Shown piece after piece: positions 43,332 to 52,220 of a DNA stretch of 64,000 bases (its first letter is position 1; each line of letters starts with the position of its first letter). The position numbers and the translations under genes were made by a program. Under the pieces are notes generated by a model. That model ran no database searches. It had not been told where the DNA came from and worked only from the letters and a program-made list of their open reading frames with translations. Source of the stretch: an uncultured bacterium (GTDB lineage: Bacteria; Bacillota; Clostridia; Oscillospirales; Ruminococcaceae); NCBI GenBank assembly GCA_905215965.1, contig CAJMSD010000013.1:7179-71178 (forward strand), read 5' to 3'.

Positions 43332-43646
43332 TCAGCTTTCAAAAAACGAATTAATAACAGCATCGACAGCTTTTGACATATTTTGTTCGGCAAGAGCCTT
43401 TATTTCCTTGATTTTTTCGCCGCAATCCTTTTCTGTTGCGGCGCTAAATTTTTCAAGCTCGCATTTATTTTGCTGCTTTAGCTGCTGCGCATCGGATTTA
43501 GCACGGCTAATACTTTGCTGAATGTTGCGGTTAGCGTCAGCTTCCGCGTTTCTGAGGATTTCTTCGCGTTCCTTGTAAGCGTCGGCAACTACTTTATCAG
43601 CGTTAGATTCGGCGGATAATACTTTTTTTATCGTATCTAAAGCCAT
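43332..43646 (-). CDS. V-type ATPase subunit G/H (peripheral stalk)
   Basis: The subunit is 104 residues from ATG 43646 (AAAGGAG, 12 nt; a TTG at 43658 directly touching the ribosome site gives a 108-residue frame). The protein is almost entirely a Glu/Lys/Ala-rich coiled coil, as in AhaH/NtpF stalk subunits that pair with E. It is the first gene of the operon. Confidence 0.85.
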   Translation of the reverse strand: MALDTIKKVLSAESNADKVVADAYKEREEILRNAEADANRNIQQSISRAKSDAQQLKQQNKCELEKFSAATEKDCGEKIKEIKALAEQNMSKAVDAVINSFFES

Positions 43647-43667
43647 ATTATATTTCAACTCCTTTCC

Positions 43668-43709
43668 GATAAAAACAAAATGGGAGCTTAATCCTACAGA
43701 CAGCTCCCA
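43668..43709 (-). terminator. Terminator-like hairpin in the V-ATPase leader (attenuator candidate)
   Basis: Between promoter and first gene, TGGGAGCT and AGCTCCCA (43702-43709 and 43681-43688) form an 8-bp stem followed on the minus strand by TTTTGTTTTT. A terminator placed inside a leader suggests regulated read-through into the operon. Confidence 0.65.
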
Positions 43710-43733
43710 AAAAATAATTATTCAACTGCCATT

Positions 43734-43763
43734 ATTATATCATATGCCGGAATAATTTGTCAA
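43734..43763 (-). promoter_or_regulatory. Promoter of the V-ATPase operon
   Basis: TTGACA (43758-43763) and TATAAT (43734-43739) have an 18-bp spacer on the minus strand, with a predicted start near 43727. The AT-rich stretch 43764-44091 upstream shows no gene. Confidence 0.75.
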
Positions 43764-44091
43764 GGGATAAACAAATAAATTATTGTTTTAAAAATTTAGA
43801 AAAATGTCAATATAACTTTTATTGTGCATTTTTCAAGGAAAGTAATATAAATATATAATTTGTTGGAAATTTAGTTTGAATCAAGTAAAAATCTGTTAAT
43901 TGATCGTATATTGATTATAACCGAAAAAATTTTGTCTTTCATTAGTCAAAAATAAACGGATGTCTGTTTTTTAGGCAATAGCAGGCTTTTGCATGATTTT
44001 ATTTGTATTGTGAAAAAATGACAAATAAACATATCACTATTTGTATAATGTGCAGAATTTACTAAAGTTATCTATTTATTTCAAAAAACTG

Positions 44092-44120
44092 TTGACATTG
44101 CTATAAAGATGTGATATTAT
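44092..44120 (+). promoter_or_regulatory. Promoter of the 44.1-44.7 kb RNA
   Basis: Consensus TTGACA (44092-44097) and TATTAT (44115-44120) have a 17-bp spacer. Predicted transcription start is near 44127. Confidence 0.75.
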
Positions 44121-44126
44121 ATAGAC

Positions 44127-44675
44127 ATAGAAGGGGAGAGATAAATGATCTTAACCACGAAAGCTTAATTTACTTGGCTTGAGAGTTATTCTCAATGTAA
44201 ATCAGAATCAGCGGAAAGGTGAGTGAGTCCGATGGAGAGTGAAATTGAACAACAGCGCAAAGCCGGCGGGCTTGCGAAACAGTATAATAGATAAAAGGGA
44301 ATTTAGCATATTGCTTATCCATGTAGTTAGATGAAATAGGTATTAGTTGTTGAGCGGACGTCATGCTGAATAAAATTCACGGTTTTTTTCTGAGTTACTT
44401 TTTAGGTACAGGATTATCTGAAATTTCGACGAAGAGTCTTTAGATACATAAATTTTATGTGTAAAGGTGAGTCCGATGAGATAATTATTTTGAATCACTT
44501 AGTATATTAATAAAAGGTGGTACCAATGATAAAGTAATCACGATTTTCATATTGATTATTAAAATTCAATGAAAAGGTGAATTCCAATGGAATAATTTAT
44601 GTTTTATCTAAGCATGTAATTGCTTATTGCAATTGAATAGTATTATGATCCCCGAACATCGTTTGGGGATTTTTA
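44127..44675 (+). ncRNA. Putative ~545-nt RNA with repeated Shine-Dalgarno/AUG modules
   Basis: The region has its own consensus promoter and terminator but no gene of usual size. It holds five initiation-like modules. ATG 44145 follows AAGGGGAGAG and opens 7 codons. ATG 44232 follows AAAGGTGAGTGAGTCCG and opens 20 codons. ATG 44476 (AAAGGTGAGTCCG), 44526 (AAAGGTGGTACCA) and 44587 (AAAGGTGAATTCCA) open only Met-Arg, Met-Ile-Lys and Met-Glu before TAA. The last four modules share the AAAGGTG core and end in TCCG or (T/A)CCA immediately before ATG. Hairpins precede several modules, for example TTTAC/GTAAA around TTGAGA/TCTCAA at 44170-44203, ACATAA/TTATGT at 44446-44460, and CAT-TTGA/TTCAATG before the last. 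A CGC-AAGCC/GGCTT-GCG hairpin lies at 44255-44276. No known RNA family was recognised. Confidence 0.6.
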
Positions 44676-44677
44676 TC
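44648..44677 (+). terminator. Terminator of the 44.1-44.7 kb RNA
   Basis: ATCCCC-GAAC pairs with GTTTGGGGAT around a 3-nt loop and is followed by TTTTATC. From here to 44986 only AT-rich sequence without a gene is visible, apart from an imperfect hairpin at 44692-44715 that pairs better on the minus strand. Confidence 0.8.
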
Positions 44678-44986
44678 TGTAAAAAGAAACAGCGTCGAAG
44701 CGCAAGCACTCCGACACCTTTCCTTTGTTCTTTTTCTATTTTTTCTTTTGTTCTACAACAATTAAATTTTATCATTTTTATTTGAATTAGTCAAGAAAAA
44801 TATTTCGTCATGCTTTGACAAATCAAGCTATTTCTACATCAAACAACAAAAAATATATAATCTTATCAGCGATAAAAGCCGATGGTTTGTATAATACTAC
44901 AGAATAATTGGTGAATGTTGAAAGTTTTTCTGCCTTGAACTGTTTGATTTTTTCTGAAATATATCATTCTTTTTGATTTTTGACTA

Positions 44987-45015
44987 TTGAAATTATTTCA
45001 TTTATAGTGTATAAT
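44987..45015 (+). promoter_or_regulatory. glyA promoter
   Basis: TTGAAA (44987-44992) and TATAAT (45010-45015) have a 17-bp spacer, about 40 nt before the glyA ATG. No riboswitch fits in so short a leader. Confidence 0.7.
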
Positions 45016-45062
45016 AATTACAGTGATATCAATAATGACTATTTTAAAGGAGTGTTTACCCA

Positions 45063-46319
45063 ATGTATAATGATTTAATGGATTCAGTAGGATTTGTTAC
45101 CAATTACGATCCCGAGGTAGGCGATGCTATGAATGCTGAGCTTGCCCGCCAGAGAAGAAACCTCGAGCTTATAGCAAGTGAAAATATCGTTTCTCCTGCT
45201 GTTATGGCTGCAATGGGTTCTGTTCTTACAAATAAATATGCTGAAGGTTACCCGGGTAAGCGTTATTATGGCGGCTGCGAAAACGTTGACGTTGTTGAGC
45301 AGATCGCTATCGAACGCGCTAAGAAGCTCTTCGGTGCAGGTTTTGCTAACGTTCAGCCGCATTCGGGGGCTCAGGCTAATACTGCTGCTTATTTTGCAGT
45401 TCTCCAGCCGGGAGATACTGTTCTTGGTATGAGTCTTGCCGACGGAGGACATCTTACACACGGTTCGCCTGTAAATCTTTCGGGAAAATATTTTAATTTC
45501 GTTTCTTACGGTCTTGATGACGAGACTGAAACTATCAATTACGATACAGTTTACAAGCTTGCTGCAAAGCACAAGCCACGTTTGATCGTTGCAGGAGCAT
45601 CTGCATATCCGAGAGCGATCGACTTCAAGAAGCTTTCTGAGATTGCAAGATCTGTAGGCGCACTGCTAATGGTTGATATGGCACATATTGCAGGACTTGT
45701 TGCGGCAGGACTTCATCAGTCGCCTGTTCCTTATGCCGATATCGTAACGACCACAACTCATAAAACTCTCAGAGGACCAAGAGGCGGCCTTATCCTCACG
45801 AACAACGAGTATCTTGCAAAGAAGATTAATTCCGCTATTTTCCCAGGAACACAAGGTGGCCCTCTTATGCATACTATCGCAGCTAAGGCAGTATGCTTCG
45901 GCGAGGCTCTCAAGCCTGAGTTCAAAGAATATCAGACAAGAATCGTTGAGAATGCCAAGGCTCTTTCCGAGGGACTCCTCAAGAGAGGCTTCAACCTCGT
46001 TTCGGGCGGTACAGATAACCACCTTATGCTTGTTGACCTCCGTCCCTTCAACATCACAGGTAAGGAGCTTGAACACCGTCTTGATGAAGTTTACATAACA
46101 GTAAATAAAAACGCTATCCATAACGATCCCGAAAAGCCTTTTGTAACAAGCGGTATCAGAATAGGTACTCCTGCTGTTACTACAAGAGGTCTCGGTGTTG
46201 AGGAAATGGAAAAAATCGCTGAATATATCTATCTCTGTGCTACTGATTTCGAGAACAAGGCAGACGAGATCCGTGCCGGCGTTACCGAGATCTGCAACAA
46301 GTATCCGCTTTATAAGTAA
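45063..46319 (+). CDS. glyA: Serine hydroxymethyltransferase
   Basis: This 418-residue, PLP-dependent enzyme interconverts serine and glycine while loading tetrahydrofolate with a one-carbon unit. The Schiff-base Lys234 is in 'TTTTHKTLRGPRGG'. Also visible are 'ELIASENIVS' and 'NKYAEGYPGKRYYGG' (substrate and PLP contacts), and 'SGAQANTAAYFA'. Length is usual. Ribosome site AAAGGAG precedes ATG 45063. It is monocistronic with its own promoter and terminator. Confidence 0.98.
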   Translation: MYNDLMDSVGFVTNYDPEVGDAMNAELARQRRNLELIASENIVSPAVMAAMGSVLTNKYAEGYPGKRYYGGCENVDVVEQIAIERAKKLFGAGFANVQPHSGAQANTAAYFAVLQPGDTVLGMSLADGGHLTHGSPVNLSGKYFNFVSYGLDDETETINYDTVYKLAAKHKPRLIVAGASAYPRAIDFKKLSEIARSVGALLMVDMAHIAGLVAAGLHQSPVPYADIVTTTTHKTLRGPRGGLILTNNEYLAKKINSAIFPGTQGGPLMHTIAAKAVCFGEALKPEFKEYQTRIVENAKALSEGLLKRGFNLVSGGTDNHLMLVDLRPFNITGKELEHRLDEVYITVNKNAIHNDPEKPFVTSGIRIGTPAVTTRGLGVEEMEKIAEYIYLCATDFENKADEIRAGVTEICNKYPLYK

Positions 46320-46332
46320 TTAATCGCTGTTA

Positions 46333-46366
46333 ATGGGGCGGACAATCTGTCCGTCCCATATTTTAT
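46333..46366 (+). terminator. glyA terminator
   Basis: TGGGGCGGACA pairs with TGTCCGTCCCA (46334-46358) and is followed by TATTTTAT. Confidence 0.85.
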
Positions 46367-46411
46367 AGTTTAATAATATAAATCAGCATTTAAGACAAAT
46401 GAGGGTACTTC

Positions 46412-46624
46412 ATGCATTTTTTAATATATTCTATATCAGGTATTGGATTGTGGTATTCATTTTATAGGCTGTCAGCCAATAATCGAATTAAAAAAGCAAA
46501 AAAACAGGGCATACAAGCTAACCTGACTCCTTGCAGAATTACTTATTTGGTTACTGGGATTATTGGGCAAACATTATTCTGGACTATAATATATATGCTT
46601 CAACAATGGAAAGGTTTTAACTAA
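46412..46624 (+). CDS. Small membrane protein of unknown function
   Basis: This 70-residue protein has two hydrophobic segments (about 2-19 and 42-65) flanking a basic loop (NNRIKKAKKQG). It is preceded by GAGGGTAC before ATG 46412. It lies 39 bp ahead of rarA on the same strand. No family is recognised. Confidence 0.55.
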   Translation: MHFLIYSISGIGLWYSFYRLSANNRIKKAKKQGIQANLTPCRITYLVTGIIGQTLFWTIIYMLQQWKGFN

Positions 46625-46663
46625 GAGATATTCTGATTTAAATTACTAAAAAGGAGAATCGAT

Positions 46664-47941
46664 ATGTCAACACCGTTAGCCGATAAAATACGCCCGAAAG
46701 CTCTTGACGATGTTGTAGGTCAGGAGCATCTTCTGGCGGAGGGAAAACCGCTCCGCAGAATAATTGAAAGTGGAAAAGTTCCTAATATGATCTTTTACGG
46801 TCCGTCAGGCATCGGAAAAACGACCGTTGCTCGTATAATAGCCGAAAACTGCGATATGACGCTGCATAAGCTCAACGGTACAAATGCTTCGCTGTCCGAT
46901 ATCAAAGATGTTGTGGCTGAAATAGGCACTTTCGGAACTGAAAACGGAATTTTGCTTTATCTTGACGAAATTCAGTATCTTAATAAAAAGCAGCAGCAGA
47001 GTCTCCTTGAATACATTGAAAGCGGCACGATAACGCTTATAGCTTCAACTACCGAAAATCCCTATTTTTCAGTCTATAATGCAGTCATAAGCCGAAGCAC
47101 AGTCTTTGAATTCAAGCCTGTTAGTGCCGAGCAGCTTATTCCTGCAATAAAACGTGCATTTAGAATAATTTCCGAAGAAAACGGTATTGAGATAATCTAT
47201 GATGACGAGATTTGCAGGAATATCGCTTATGGTTGCGGCGGAGATGTCCGCAAGGCAATGAATACAGCCGAGCTTTGCGCCGTGTGCGGAGAAAACATTG
47301 ACGGCAAAGTCAATATAACGCAGGAATCGCTGAAAATTCTCATTCAGCGCAGCAATATGCGTTATGACCGTGACGGTGATCAGCATTATGACCTCCTTTC
47401 AGCTTTGCAGAAATCAATTAGAGGTTCTGATGAAAATGCAGCTCTTCATTATGCGGCGCGTCTTATGGAGGCGGGAGATATAATTTCGCTGTCGCGGCGG
47501 CTTCTTGTTATCGCTGCCGAGGACGTTGGACTTGCTTATCCGCAGGCTATAACTATCGTCAAAAGCTGTGTGGATTCTGCTCTTCAGCTTGGACTTCCTG
47601 AGGCAAGGATCCCGTTAGCGGAAGCTATAATTCTACTCGCAACAGCTCCAAAGTCCAACAGCGCAGAGTCAGCGATAGATGCTGCAATATCCGATGTCAG
47701 ATCCTGCGACGCCCTTGATTTTCCGCGGCATCTGCAAAATAAGCATTTTGACGGCAAAGGTGCGTCTGTTGTCGGACAGAACTATCTCTATCCGCACAAT
47801 TATCCAAATCATTATGTAAAGCAGCAATATCTTCCTGATGCTCTAAAGGATCGCGTTTACTATGAATTCGGCGAAAATAAGCAGGAACAGGCAGCGCTCG
47901 CTTATAGAAGAAAAATTTTGAATAGTGTTGAAGATAATTGA
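46664..47941 (+). CDS. rarA: Replication-associated recombination protein A (AAA+ ATPase)
   Basis: This 425-residue homologue of RarA/MgsA acts at stalled replication forks. Walker A 'GPSGIGKT' is at 46-53, Walker B 'YLDEIQYL' near 105, and sensor 'ASTTENPYFSVYNAVISRSTVFEF' follows. The C-terminal tetramerisation domain contains 'SRRLLVIAAEDVGLAYPQA' and 'NYLYPHNYPNHYVKQQYLP'. It is a clip-on relative of the clamp-loader family. It is preceded by AAAAGGAG. Confidence 0.96.
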   Translation: MSTPLADKIRPKALDDVVGQEHLLAEGKPLRRIIESGKVPNMIFYGPSGIGKTTVARIIAENCDMTLHKLNGTNASLSDIKDVVAEIGTFGTENGILLYLDEIQYLNKKQQQSLLEYIESGTITLIASTTENPYFSVYNAVISRSTVFEFKPVSAEQLIPAIKRAFRIISEENGIEIIYDDEICRNIAYGCGGDVRKAMNTAELCAVCGENIDGKVNITQESLKILIQRSNMRYDRDGDQHYDLLSALQKSIRGSDENAALHYAARLMEAGDIISLSRRLLVIAAEDVGLAYPQAITIVKSCVDSALQLGLPEARIPLAEAIILLATAPKSNSAESAIDAAISDVRSCDALDFPRHLQNKHFDGKGASVVGQNYLYPHNYPNHYVKQQYLPDALKDRVYYEFGENKQEQAALAYRRKILNSVEDN

Positions 47942-47950
47942 TAAATTATA

Positions 47951-47992
47951 AAAATACGCCATACAGTACTGTAAATCTGTATGGCGTATTTT
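47951..47992. terminator. Bidirectional terminator between rarA and the amidase
   Basis: AAAATACGCCATACAG (47951-47966) and CTGTATGGCGTATTTT (47977-47992) form a perfect 16-bp stem between convergent genes. Confidence 0.88.
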
Positions 47993-47995
47993 GAT

Positions 47996-48733
47996 TTAAA
48001 CTGAGATAAACTGACTGCTTGCGTAGCCTACCAGTCCGTTGTAGTTAATAACATACCAGCCGTTTGTCTCGCCGTTTATCATTACAGTGGCTCCGCTTGG
48101 GATAGAGCCGATAATCGCTCCGCTTATAGACGGATAGCTTCTGACGTTAAGATTGCTACCGTCCGTTGTGACTGTACCCCAGAGGACAGCAGTCGGTGAG
48201 ACAAAAGGTATTCCGAAATAATCACAGAGCGACTGAACGAGATTGCGGGCGATCTCATTCAGATTGTTTTTAAGCCACGCTTCATCAGCATAGTTATCGT
48301 GATAACCAAGTTCGCACAGAACAGCGGTAGCTTTTGTTTGAGTTACTTCTCCGAGTGAGGTCGTGGGGACTGCGTTTGATTTATCCGGCAGAGGATAAAT
48401 GCTTTTAAGATTGTTTGCAATTATATTTGCGAGCTTTTCACTGCTCTCGCTGTAAGGAGAAAAATATATATCGATACCTCTCAGCTTTCCTGCAAGATAT
48501 TCCGGAGCTGCATTCGTATGAAGCGCAATGTGAGCGTCGTAATAAGCTGAATTCGAATCGCTTATAGCGCCGCCGACATTTCTGTCCGGATTATTTCTTA
48601 CGTATTGGATGCCGCTTGAACGCAGATACGGTTCCATACGGTCGGCAAGTCGGTTCATATACAGTTCCTCATTGCCTTCAGTAGCGTATTGATTCCATTC
48701 CTGCGTCGAAGGACTTAAAAATATTTTGGGCAT
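47996..48733 (-). CDS. N-acetylmuramoyl-L-alanine amidase with SH3 domain
   Basis: The protein is 245 residues from ATG 48733 (GAAAGGAAG). The Amidase_3 domain (about 1-180) shows the zinc or catalytic residues Glu in 'GNEELYMNRLADRM', His in 'IALHTNA' and Glu in 'LCELGYHDN'. The first zinc histidine of the usual 'DPGHGG' is replaced by 'LSPSTQE', as in a phage- and spore-related subgroup. A bacterial SH3 domain (about 188-245, 'LNVRSYPSISGAIIGSI') would bind peptidoglycan. No signal peptide is present. Confidence 0.85.
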   Translation of the reverse strand: MPKIFLSPSTQEWNQYATEGNEELYMNRLADRMEPYLRSSGIQYVRNNPDRNVGGAISDSNSAYYDAHIALHTNAAPEYLAGKLRGIDIYFSPYSESSEKLANIIANNLKSIYPLPDKSNAVPTTSLGEVTQTKATAVLCELGYHDNYADEAWLKNNLNEIARNLVQSLCDYFGIPFVSPTAVLWGTVTTDGSNLNVRSYPSISGAIIGSIPSGATVMINGETNGWYVINYNGLVGYASSQFISV

Positions 48734-48856
48734 AAAAAAGCTTCCTTTCGTATAAATTGAGATCTCTCTCAATACATTTTATGCGAAAGGAAGAAGTTGC
48801 TCCACCACAAAATTATGTTTTAACGAAATATGCTTTCAATAAGTTAGTTTCTGAAA

Positions 48857-50014
48857 TCAGAGCAATTTTTCAAAAACTGTATTTGCGATTGCGGCTGCTT
48901 CTTTTGTTGTACCTCCGCCGCAAATCTGCGTAAAATATAGACAAACGATATTGTTGACAGGATCGGCGCAGAAATACGTGCCTGTCCAACCGTCCCAGCC
49001 GAATTCTCCATTGCAGGTTTTTATACAGGAGCTGTTTTTGTCGGTCATAATGCGCATAAGGCAACTGTAGTTGTATCCGCGAAGTCTTTCCCAGAAATTT
49101 TTCACTTGACTCTCGCTAAGCTTCGGAGAAGTCATATATTCAAAAGTTTTGCGGCTGAAAAGACGTTTTCCCATGAATTCGCCGCCGCTCGCAAGCATGA
49201 GCGAGAATTTTGAGTAGTCGTCAATAGTCGAAACAAGACCTGCTCCGCCTGATTCAAAGGCAGGAGGGCAGCTGTAGTCGGTAAGTCCGAGATAATTTCC
49301 ATGATCTTGCCTAAGACCATTTTCCTGCCATGAATATAAAGCAGTAAAGCGATACATCTTATTCGTTGGAACATAAAATCCGGTATCATTCATTCCAAGC
49401 GGTTCAAAAATATTTTGCTTTAGAAATTCACTTAGCTTCATTCCCGAAGCCTGCTCGATAATTCCGCCGAGAATATCAGCAGAGATTCCGTAATCCCAAA
49501 GCTCTCCGGGTCTGAACATCAGCGGAATATCCGCGGCTCTTCGGCAGAATTCCTCGGTAGTTATCTCATTTCCGCTTCTCTGACCGTCTATTACCGCATC
49601 GAAGAGCTTTGCCGAAGCGCAAACCGAAGTTCCCCAGTTGTCTGCATAGGGGAGTCCGGACGTCATATTAAGCAGATGTGAAACAGTAATCGGGATATTG
49701 CACGGCACGATCTCATTTTTATCATTAACATAAGAAATATTGGAGAATTCGGGGAAAAATTTTGAAACAGGATCATCAGGCGATATAATTCCTCTGTCTG
49801 TCAGAATCATTGCAGCGGCAGAGGTAATAGGCTTCGTAAGGGAAAAAAGTCTGAATATATGATCGCGGCTCATAGGAATATTCTTATCAATATCAGAATG
49901 ACCGAAAAATCCGCTGTAAATTTCCTTATTGTCCTTAAAAATAAGACAGCCTGCACCTATATTTTCACCGTTGGCAATTGAATTTTTAATTATTTTGTCA
50001 ATACAGTCACGCAT
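48857..50014 (-). CDS. Class C beta-lactamase-fold serine hydrolase
   Basis: The protein is about 385 residues from ATG 50014 (GAGGTG; the GTG at 50023 overlaps the ribosome site). The nucleophile motif S-x-x-K is 'FSLTKPITSA' near residue 60, and a Tyr motif appears in 'LWDYGISADILGG' near residue 175. Late Trp/Gly-rich 'NGEFGWDGWTGTYF' marks the active-site wall. There is no signal peptide, so it is more likely an esterase or peptidase-like cytoplasmic enzyme than a secreted beta-lactamase. Confidence 0.87.
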   Translation of the reverse strand: MRDCIDKIIKNSIANGENIGAGCLIFKDNKEIYSGFFGHSDIDKNIPMSRDHIFRLFSLTKPITSAAAMILTDRGIISPDDPVSKFFPEFSNISYVNDKNEIVPCNIPITVSHLLNMTSGLPYADNWGTSVCASAKLFDAVIDGQRSGNEITTEEFCRRAADIPLMFRPGELWDYGISADILGGIIEQASGMKLSEFLKQNIFEPLGMNDTGFYVPTNKMYRFTALYSWQENGLRQDHGNYLGLTDYSCPPAFESGGAGLVSTIDDYSKFSLMLASGGEFMGKRLFSRKTFEYMTSPKLSESQVKNFWERLRGYNYSCLMRIMTDKNSSCIKTCNGEFGWDGWTGTYFCADPVNNIVCLYFTQICGGGTTKEAAAIANTVFEKLL

Positions 50015-50097
50015 ATTGTTCACCTCATAATAATAGCAATTGATATTATTATAAGCTTAAAAGCTGCAAAAGTCAACATCAGGTTTTGTTTTAAAAA

Positions 50098-52182
50098 TCA
50101 TCTTCTCTTAACACCTGTTCTGAGAATTCTTATGGAATTCAGAATAAGGAGCATAGCTACTCCGGAATCGGCGAAAACAGCAAACCACATACTTGCGTGA
50201 CCAAGCATTCCTAAAATAAGAACTGCAAGCTTAAACACGAGTGCGAAAACAATATTTTCCATTGAAACGCGAAGTGTTTTATCGGCAATTTTTTTGGCAT
50301 TGACAGCCGAATCAAGCTCTTGATTAATAAAAACTGCATCGGCAGCTTCAAGTGCGAGATCCGAACCGTTCTGCATGGCTGCTCCAACGTCTGCTCCTGC
50401 AAGAACAGGACCATCATTTATGCCGTCGCCTATAAACATGACAGCGCCATACTTATTACGGATATTTTTAATCTCTTCAAGCTTATCCTCCGGAAGGAGT
50501 TCGCTTTTAACATAGTCAGCATTAATTTCTTTTGCAACGATCTCAGCGTTTTCAGTTTTGTCTCCGGTAAGCATGGCTGTATGAAGTCCCATTTTTTTCA
50601 TCTGAGCTACAGCTTCCGCGGAATTTTTCTTTATACTGTCGGAAACGATAATGCGTCCCAAATATTGTTTTTCTGAGGCAACATATACAACGCTTCCCGA
50701 ACGATCAGAATTATCAGGAACAGCAATTCCGTGTTCGTCCATAATGCGCTTATTTCCGCAAATAACAGCTTTTCCGACAATAAGACTTATAATTCCCTTG
50801 CCGGATATTTCTTTGGTTTTTTCCGGAACGGTAATCGCAATATTATTGTGTCGGCAGTATCTTGTTATGCTTTCTGCGACAGGGTGCTTTGACGACGATT
50901 CACATGATCCGCAGATCTCAAGAAGCTCTTTTTTGCTTATTCCATCGCTCGGTTCTATCAAGGTCACATCGAACGTACCTGTTGTCACAGTTCCTGTTTT
51001 ATCAAAAGCAACAGCTTTTACTTTCCCGAGAGCCTCTAAGGAGCTTCCTCCTTTAAAAAGAATGCCAAGCTTAGATGCAGCTCCGATTCCCGAAAAATAG
51101 GCAAGGGGAACGCTCAGTACAATAGCGCACGGACAGCTTATAACAAGCAGCGTCAAAGCGGTATAAAGCCATTCGATCCAATTTCCGCATACGAGAGAAG
51201 GTATAACGGCTATTATGGCGGCAGCAGCGATCACGATCGGAGTATAGAATTTTGCAAAACGGGTAATAAATCTGTCGATCTTTGGTTTCGACGCTGAAGC
51301 GTTTTCAACGGCGTCGGCGATTTTGGATATCATTGAATCGGCTGCCGGAGCTGTTGCTGTTACGGTAATGACATCTCCAAGATTAATGCAGCCAGATATA
51401 GCTTTGTCGCCGACAGTAACAGACTTCGGAATAGGTTCGCCGTTTATCGCCGAAGTATCAAGCCGAGTTTCCCCGCCGGTAATAATTCCGTCTGCTGCGA
51501 TACGCTCCCCGGCGCTTACCCGAATAACATCTCCTTTGGAAATTTCATCGGAAGAGCAGTGAATGAATTTTCCGTCTCTGAGGATATCGGCTTCGTTAAC
51601 TTTAAGAGAAGCGGCAGCACTTATTGCCTTGCGGCTTCCGGCAACAGCATACTGCTCGAAAATTTCTCCGATCTTGAAAAACAGCATAACTCCAACAGCT
51701 TCGGAATATTCTCTGAGAAAAAAAGCTCCGAGTGTAGCAATAGTCATGAGAAAATTCTCATTAAAAACATTGCCTTTTCTAATATTTTTAAATGTAGCTG
51801 CAAGAACTTCACAGCCAAAAACGAGATACGCCGCTATATATAAGCATAAGTAAAGAATAAAATTATCCATAAATTTTTGCGAGAGCATCGCTGCAAGATA
51901 AAGTGCTGCACCAACTAAAAGGGATGCTATCTTGCCGCGAAGCAAAAAAGCTTCTCCAAGATTTTCAGTCTCCTCAATGAATTCAACATCAGGCTCAATT
52001 TTATGAGCAATACTATTAATCTTAGAAAGAGTGTGTGAATTGATATTTCCATTGACTTTAAGCTTTTTTGATGCGAATATTATATCAGCGGAATGAATAC
52101 CGTCCATATTTTTGATTTTTTCCTCAATTTTAGATGCACAGTGCGCACAATTCAGATTTTTTATACTATAAACCTTTTCCAT
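50098..52182 (-). CDS. cadA: Heavy-metal P1B-type ATPase, CadA/ZntA-like
   Basis: This 694-residue exporter has an N-terminal HMA metal-binding domain (Cys12-x2-Cys15 in 'NCAHCAS'), membrane helices, the transport motif 'SCPCAIVLSVPLAYF', the phosphorylation site 'DKTGTVTTGTFD', 'HPVAESITRYCRHN' in the nucleotide domain, and 'GDGINDGPVLAGADVG'. The CPC motif and the downstream sequence suit Zn2+, Cd2+ and Pb2+ export. An ArsR-type operator covers its start region, but no arsR gene is adjacent. Confidence 0.94.
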   Translation of the reverse strand: MEKVYSIKNLNCAHCASKIEEKIKNMDGIHSADIIFASKKLKVNGNINSHTLSKINSIAHKIEPDVEFIEETENLGEAFLLRGKIASLLVGAALYLAAMLSQKFMDNFILYLCLYIAAYLVFGCEVLAATFKNIRKGNVFNENFLMTIATLGAFFLREYSEAVGVMLFFKIGEIFEQYAVAGSRKAISAAASLKVNEADILRDGKFIHCSSDEISKGDVIRVSAGERIAADGIITGGETRLDTSAINGEPIPKSVTVGDKAISGCINLGDVITVTATAPAADSMISKIADAVENASASKPKIDRFITRFAKFYTPIVIAAAAIIAVIPSLVCGNWIEWLYTALTLLVISCPCAIVLSVPLAYFSGIGAASKLGILFKGGSSLEALGKVKAVAFDKTGTVTTGTFDVTLIEPSDGISKKELLEICGSCESSSKHPVAESITRYCRHNNIAITVPEKTKEISGKGIISLIVGKAVICGNKRIMDEHGIAVPDNSDRSGSVVYVASEKQYLGRIIVSDSIKKNSAEAVAQMKKMGLHTAMLTGDKTENAEIVAKEINADYVKSELLPEDKLEEIKNIRNKYGAVMFIGDGINDGPVLAGADVGAAMQNGSDLALEAADAVFINQELDSAVNAKKIADKTLRVSMENIVFALVFKLAVLILGMLGHASMWFAVFADSGVAMLLILNSIRILRTGVKRR

Positions 52183-52198
52183 AGCTCATACTCCTTAT

Positions 52199-52214
52199 AT
52201 GAATATCTGTTCAT
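52199..52214. promoter_or_regulatory. ArsR/SmtB-type operator of cadA
   Basis: ATGAA and TTCAT form an inverted repeat with a 6-bp centre (TATCTG), close to known CadC/CzrA operators. It covers the predicted start site of the cadA promoter, a typical repressor position. Confidence 0.55.
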
Positions 52215-52220
52215 GTGTTT

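Noticed and set aside
44690..44760. Hairpin and T-rich tract after the RNA terminator
   Set aside because: The stem pairs well only on the minus strand, where no upstream gene exists; probably a relic, too weak to annotate.
44127..45062. Glycine or folate riboswitch or T-box controlling glyA
   Set aside because: The RNA ends at its own terminator and glyA has a separate promoter with a roughly 40-nt leader; no aptamer core was recognised.
45084..45572. Antisense frames over glyA and over aroF (55081-55818)
   Set aside because: Both are composition shadows of highly conserved enzymes and have no initiation signals.
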